Part shown: in pieces, positions 6,539-9,010 of the stretch | Layout: the number at the start of each line of letters is the position of its first letter | Position numbering within the stretch: position 1 is the first letter of the stretch | Assembly: GCA_938028175.1 (NCBI GenBank) | Contig: CALJAE010000053.1 | Coordinates: 1 to 9,010, forward strand | Length of the DNA: 9,010 nt | Direction of reading: 5' to 3' | Origin: an uncultured Acidimicrobiales bacterium | Lineage (GTDB): Bacteria; Actinomycetota; Acidimicrobiia; Acidimicrobiales; SZUA-35 | The notes under the pieces: generated by a model | Seen by the model: only the letters and a program-made list of their open reading frames with translations | The model's database searches: none | What the model was told of the DNA's origin: nothing | Translations under genes and position numbers: made by a program

Positions 6539-7787
6539 GCGTCTCGAAGAACTTGGGGAAAGTCTTTTCCACACATTGAGGGTCCTCGATATTAATTCCT
6601 GCATTGGTTAGACCGAGAATTGAAAAACTCATTGCCATTCGATGGTCGTCATAAGTTCGGATTCTAGCTGGTTTGACTTTCGTAGGCCTAACCACAAAGC
6701 CATCATGCGACTCTTCGGCGTCGACACCACACCGCCTAAGTTCTTCGACGGTTGCTTTGATCCGATTAGTTTCCTTATTACGGATAAAGCCAATGCCGGT
6801 CACCGTCGTCTCGGTTGTCGCACCGGCAGCCACTACTGCAAGAGTTTGTGCTACGTCAGAACAATCTGACATGTCTACCTCTACTCCAGTGAGTGCTGGC
6901 GGCCCGGAAACGACTATGGAATTCGACTTGAACTCCACACCTGCACCCATCTGTCGAAGAATCTCAGCAAACCGAATGTCACCTTGAATCGAGTTGGCAT
7001 GAAGGCCAACGATTTCTACAGTACTGCCACTCACAGCTGCAGCAGCCATGAAATAGGAAGCGGCGGAAGCGTCAGGTTCAATACTTATCTGGGCAGAGTT
7101 ATAGCCGGTTGGTTCTACTTCAAATCGACGAAAGTCTGGACTCACTTCATACTGATCACCAAACTCGCTCATAGTCGCAAGTGTCAACTCGATATATGGC
7201 GTCGAGACCAATTCTGTAGTCACATCAATATTGAGCCCGAGTGGTAGCGCCGGTGCCACTAACAACAAACCAGAGAGGAACTGTGAAGAGATTTCACCAG
7301 AGACGCTACAAGTATTTGTCTCGGGGGCAACACCTTGGATGGCTATAGGTAGCGCTGTCCCTCTAAGATTGCTTCCTAGCTGCGCTAACGATTCAACCTG
7401 ATCATCGAATGGCCTCGATCTCAGTTGAGTATCGCCGTCCAGTAAGTAGCTGCCTTGAGAAAAAGCTAACAACGGTAGGACAAACCGAGCTGTTGTACCC
7501 GATCGATTGGCAAAGACTCTAATCTCCTCGTCCTCAAGATTCTTTGCGAAACCACCTAATCCCTCGACCAAAAGACCTCGTTCTTCCACCGAAGTGTTGA
7601 TTCCAACCGAGTCCAAAGCTCCAATCATGGCGGTCGTATCATCTGATTCAAGCCAATTGTCGAGCGTCGAAGTCCCCTTCGCCAGGCCAGCACAAATTAG
7701 CGCTCTGTTCGTATGACTCTTTGACCCTGGGACCACTATTGAGGTATCAAATGCTCTAGATAACGGTTCTACCGCGAAACTCTGCAC
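6522..7787 (-). CDS. aroA: 3-phosphoshikimate 1-carboxyvinyltransferase (EPSP synthase)
   Basis: A 421-residue enzyme of the shikimate pathway that transfers the enolpyruvyl group of PEP to shikimate-3-phosphate. Landmarks in order are PGSKSHTNR (20-28, Lys23 and Arg28), NRSGTTARF (94-102), GDTQLRSRP (118-126, Arg125), SSQFLSGLL (167-175, Gln169), STPY (195-198), PDASAASYF (238-246), DMSDCSD (305-311, Asp311), RNKETNRI (336-343, Glu339 and Arg342), YDDHRMAM (379-386, Asp381, His382, Arg383) and EKTFPKFF (407-414, Lys408). All core substrate-binding residues are visible and the length is typical. The GNAGT loop of E. coli reads NRSGT, and Phe follows the loop Arg where E. coli has Pro101. I chose GTG 7787 because TAGAGT sits 7 nt upstream and AVEPLSRAFD, typical of the AroA N-terminus, follows at once. 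ATG 7805 would add six residues. The open frame up to 7946 shows no family similarity and would run into the divergent gene. The end converges on otsA. Confidence 0.96.
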   Translation of the reverse strand: MQSFAVEPLSRAFDTSIVVPGSKSHTNRALICAGLAKGTSTLDNWLESDDTTAMIGALDSVGINTSVEERGLLVEGLGGFAKNLEDEEIRVFANRSGTTARFVLPLLAFSQGSYLLDGDTQLRSRPFDDQVESLAQLGSNLRGTALPIAIQGVAPETNTCSVSGEISSQFLSGLLLVAPALPLGLNIDVTTELVSTPYIELTLATMSEFGDQYEVSPDFRRFEVEPTGYNSAQISIEPDASAASYFMAAAAVSGSTVEIVGLHANSIQGDIRFAEILRQMGAGVEFKSNSIVVSGPPALTGVEVDMSDCSDVAQTLAVVAAGATTETTVTGIGFIRNKETNRIKATVEELRRCGVDAEESHDGFVVRPTKVKPARIRTYDDHRMAMSFSILGLTNAGINIEDPQCVEKTFPKFFETLNQLY

Positions 7788-7800
7788 GCCTAAGACTCTA
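7788..7800 (-). promoter_or_regulatory. Predicted -10 box for leaderless aroA transcript
   Basis: Reading the minus strand, TAGAGT (7800 to 7795) is followed by 7 nt and then GTG at 7787. No ribosome binding site is visible. The box would lie inside the coding sequence if the alternative ATG at 7805 were used. Confidence 0.42.
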
Positions 7801-7856
7801 GCCATACCAAACCAGTCAGTTCTGGAACCCAATAAACAACTAATCTCTCGTTCGGC

Positions 7857-7886
7857 TTGCGCAGGTATCGAGCCTGACTCTATAAT
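7857..7886 (+). promoter_or_regulatory. Predicted sigma70-type promoter for the kinase-like gene
   Basis: TATAAT at 7881-7886 is a perfect -10 hexamer. TTGCGC at 7857-7862, 18 nt upstream, is a weak -35 with only the TTG conserved. The expected transcript start near 7893 gives a leader of about 40 nt ending in a good ribosome binding site. A second TANNNT match, TAATAT at 7900-7905, could serve as an alternative -10. Confidence 0.5.
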
Positions 7887-7922
7887 CCCCCGATATCTGT
7901 AATATTCAGGTGAAACCCAAGC

Positions 7923-7928
7923 GAGGAG
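7923..7928 (+). promoter_or_regulatory. Strong Shine-Dalgarno GAGGAG before GTG 7935
   Basis: GAGGAG lies 6 nt before GTG 7935. It is the best ribosome binding site in the window and fixes the start of the kinase-like gene. It contrasts with the neighbouring genes, which lack one. Confidence 0.7.
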
Positions 7929-7934
7929 CATCTT

Positions 7935-9010
7935 GTGAAGCCTCAAGATAACGGCGAAGAAAATTCAACCAGAAGTCCATTCGGATTCAAACAAGTTCTG
8001 TTAGGAGATCCTCCATCAGTGGCAGTAGTGGTTGGTTCCCCAGATGACTGGGATTCAGAGCATATTGATCGCTTGAACCAAATCTCAACTACAGCTGGGA
8101 TTACTCCATTGCTCGATGTTGATTTCACCAATGATAAGCAGCCATACGCCGCCTATCCATTGCTTGAGTACCCAACATTTGCCGACGTCCTAGCCGACAA
8201 AGAAAAGACTTGGCAAGACAAAATAGCCGTACTAGCTGTAGCAAGCCAAGCCCTAGACTCTGCCCATGAAATTGGATTGGTTCATGGCGCCCTAAGTCCT
8301 GAAAGAATTCTCGTTAATGGCGACGAAGTACTGATTGATTCCTTAGGTCTAAGTAAAGGTGGAACCCCACCATCTGAAACCGAACCCTATCTAGCTCCAG
8401 AGGTGGTTGAAGGCACCGCTCCAAAGGCATCGGCTGATCTCTTCGCTATCGGCAAGATGATTGATGACAGCTTCGACAAAGACGACAAAAAGCCAAGATC
8501 ACTGTCAAGACTTTCAAAATGGGCGGTTTCAGAGGTCCCAGAGACTCGGCCTCCATCGGCAGAAGAAATGGCTTCGGTCATGACAGACAGCCTCGGCGAC
8601 TATTCTTCTTCTTACCGTCCCGGCTACGTACCTACCACCGACTACGTTAGTGTCATGGAAAATATTGACAAAGACGTTCCGACCAAGGCCGATAAAGCAT
8701 CAGATGATGCACTTGAATTCGAAGAAGTTCATGCTGATGAAAGCCGAAGGGTCGGTTCTGCAGAAATTGCCGACACAGAAGACATCTTCGTAACTGACGA
8801 AGACGAACGCCGGAGCTTCGGACTCCTTGGAGTAGCCGCCATTGCTGCACTCACTGCATTACTTGCCTTCTGGGCGCTGAGAGACAACGACGACGACATA
8901 GCTTCAGGTGACGAAGAAACTAATGAAGAAGTAGCCGCTCCTACAGCCGAAGAAGAAGAGACTCCAGATATCGCTCCTGAAGATGAGGACGAGACTGACG
9001 AGACTGACGA
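7935..9010 (+). CDS. Membrane-anchored Ser/Thr-kinase-like protein, predicted pseudokinase (3' partial)
   Basis: The frame is open from GTG 7935 to the right edge (358 codons, no stop), so the C-terminus is missing. Residues 19-220 resemble a Hanks-type kinase: ITPLLDVDF (56-64) and PYAAYPLLEYPTFADVL (70-86) match the end of the N-lobe and hinge. HGALSPERILV (117-127) sits at the HRDLKPxNI catalytic loop, IDSLGLSK (134-141) at DFG, YLAPE (152-156) at the APE motif, and ADLFAIGKMI (167-176) at subdomain IX. The N-lobe is short, with no glycine-rich loop or clear VAIK Lys (VAVVV at 29-33). The catalytic Asp is Ala119 and the loop Lys is Ser121, so phosphotransfer is unlikely and a scaffolding or sensing role is inferred. 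Residues 220-293 are an acidic linker, 294-315 a membrane helix (FGLLGVAAIAALTALLAFWAL), and the rest is a very Asp/Glu-rich external segment. It diverges from aroA. GAGGAG 6 nt upstream supports the start. Kinase fold likely; inactivity inferred. Confidence 0.82.
   Translation, partial: MKPQDNGEENSTRSPFGFKQVLLGDPPSVAVVVGSPDDWDSEHIDRLNQISTTAGITPLLDVDFTNDKQPYAAYPLLEYPTFADVLADKEKTWQDKIAVLAVASQALDSAHEIGLVHGALSPERILVNGDEVLIDSLGLSKGGTPPSETEPYLAPEVVEGTAPKASADLFAIGKMIDDSFDKDDKKPRSLSRLSKWAVSEVPETRPPSAEEMASVMTDSLGDYSSSYRPGYVPTTDYVSVMENIDKDVPTKADKASDDALEFEEVHADESRRVGSAEIADTEDIFVTDEDERRSFGLLGVAAIAALTALLAFWALRDNDDDIASGDEETNEEVAAPTAEEEETPDIAPEDEDETDETD
8988..9010 (+). repeat. Short 9-bp tandem repeat in acidic tail
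   Basis: GACGAGACT occurs twice in direct succession (8988-8996 and 8997-9005), and a third copy begins at 9006 and is cut by the window edge. It encodes Asp-Glu-Thr units in the extracytoplasmic acidic region of the kinase-like protein. More copies may follow outside the window. Confidence 0.55.

Noticed and set aside
6554..6575. GGAAA/TTTCC inverted repeat as a bidirectional terminator for otsA and aroA
   Set aside because: It is a 5-bp AT-rich stem inside aroA with no strong T-run, too weak to call.
6642..7247. Open frames on the plus strand across aroA, and similar antisense frames across 482-745, 1080-1358, 1648-1941, 2305-2613 and 4726-5373
   Set aside because: The opposite strand carries clearly recognisable or compositionally coherent proteins. 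These frames have no motifs, no start signals and unbalanced composition.
7788..7946. N-terminal extension of AroA to an upstream in-frame ATG at 7946
   Set aside because: The extra residues have no AroA similarity, would exceed the family length and would overlap the start of the divergent gene and its promoter.
7910..7951. A 13-codon leader reading frame (GTG 7910) ahead of the kinase-like gene
   Set aside because: TAATAT is only 4 nt upstream, there is no ribosome binding site, and the peptide shows no attenuator-like codon run. Chance is the simpler explanation.
1..9010. tRNA, rRNA, riboswitch, transposase or phage signatures
   Set aside because: None recognised by eye. All gaps between genes are under 150 bp and contain no conserved RNA fold I can identify.

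Overview
This window looks like an ordinary chromosomal stretch from an actinobacterium, most plausibly a marine or aquatic member of Acidimicrobiia. That placement is inferred from protein style, not from a search. The clues are moderate G+C (not counted exactly), strongly acidic proteins, Thr-rich extracytoplasmic linkers, a short YabN-type MazG, frequent GTG starts, and several starts that appear leaderless (a TANNNT box 6-8 nt before the start codon and no ribosome binding site). I see no RNA gene, insertion sequence, CRISPR array, phage gene or attachment site.

Layout. Six genes run rightward from about 85 to 6538 with short gaps: a thioredoxin-fold protein lacking CxxC (85-582); a single-pass membrane protein with a Thr-rich stalk (636-1661); a parvulin-type peptidyl-prolyl isomerase lipoprotein (1685-2737); a MazG-family nucleotide pyrophosphohydrolase overlapping it by 4 nt (2734-3762); a thioredoxin-like/NHL beta-propeller protein (3806-5104); and trehalose-6-phosphate synthase OtsA (5144-6538). 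The shikimate enzyme AroA lies on the minus strand (6522-7787) and overlaps the 3' end of otsA tail to tail by 17 nt. A 147-bp divergent region separates aroA from a rightward gene that runs off the right edge (7935 to beyond 9010). That gene encodes a membrane-anchored protein with a degenerate Ser/Thr-kinase domain.

How the genes relate. The peptidyl-prolyl isomerase, the Thr-rich anchored protein and perhaps the thioredoxin-fold proteins suggest an envelope or protein-quality theme. MazG cleans up non-canonical NTPs, OtsA makes a compatible-solute precursor, and AroA makes aromatic precursors. This looks like a housekeeping neighbourhood, not one dedicated system. No otsB is present, so trehalose-6-phosphate must be dephosphorylated by a gene elsewhere.

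The most notable points are the predicted pseudokinase at the right edge, the recurring leaderless-start signature, two thioredoxin-fold proteins with altered active sites, and the otsA/aroA coding overlap. I found no convincing previously undescribed multi-gene system.
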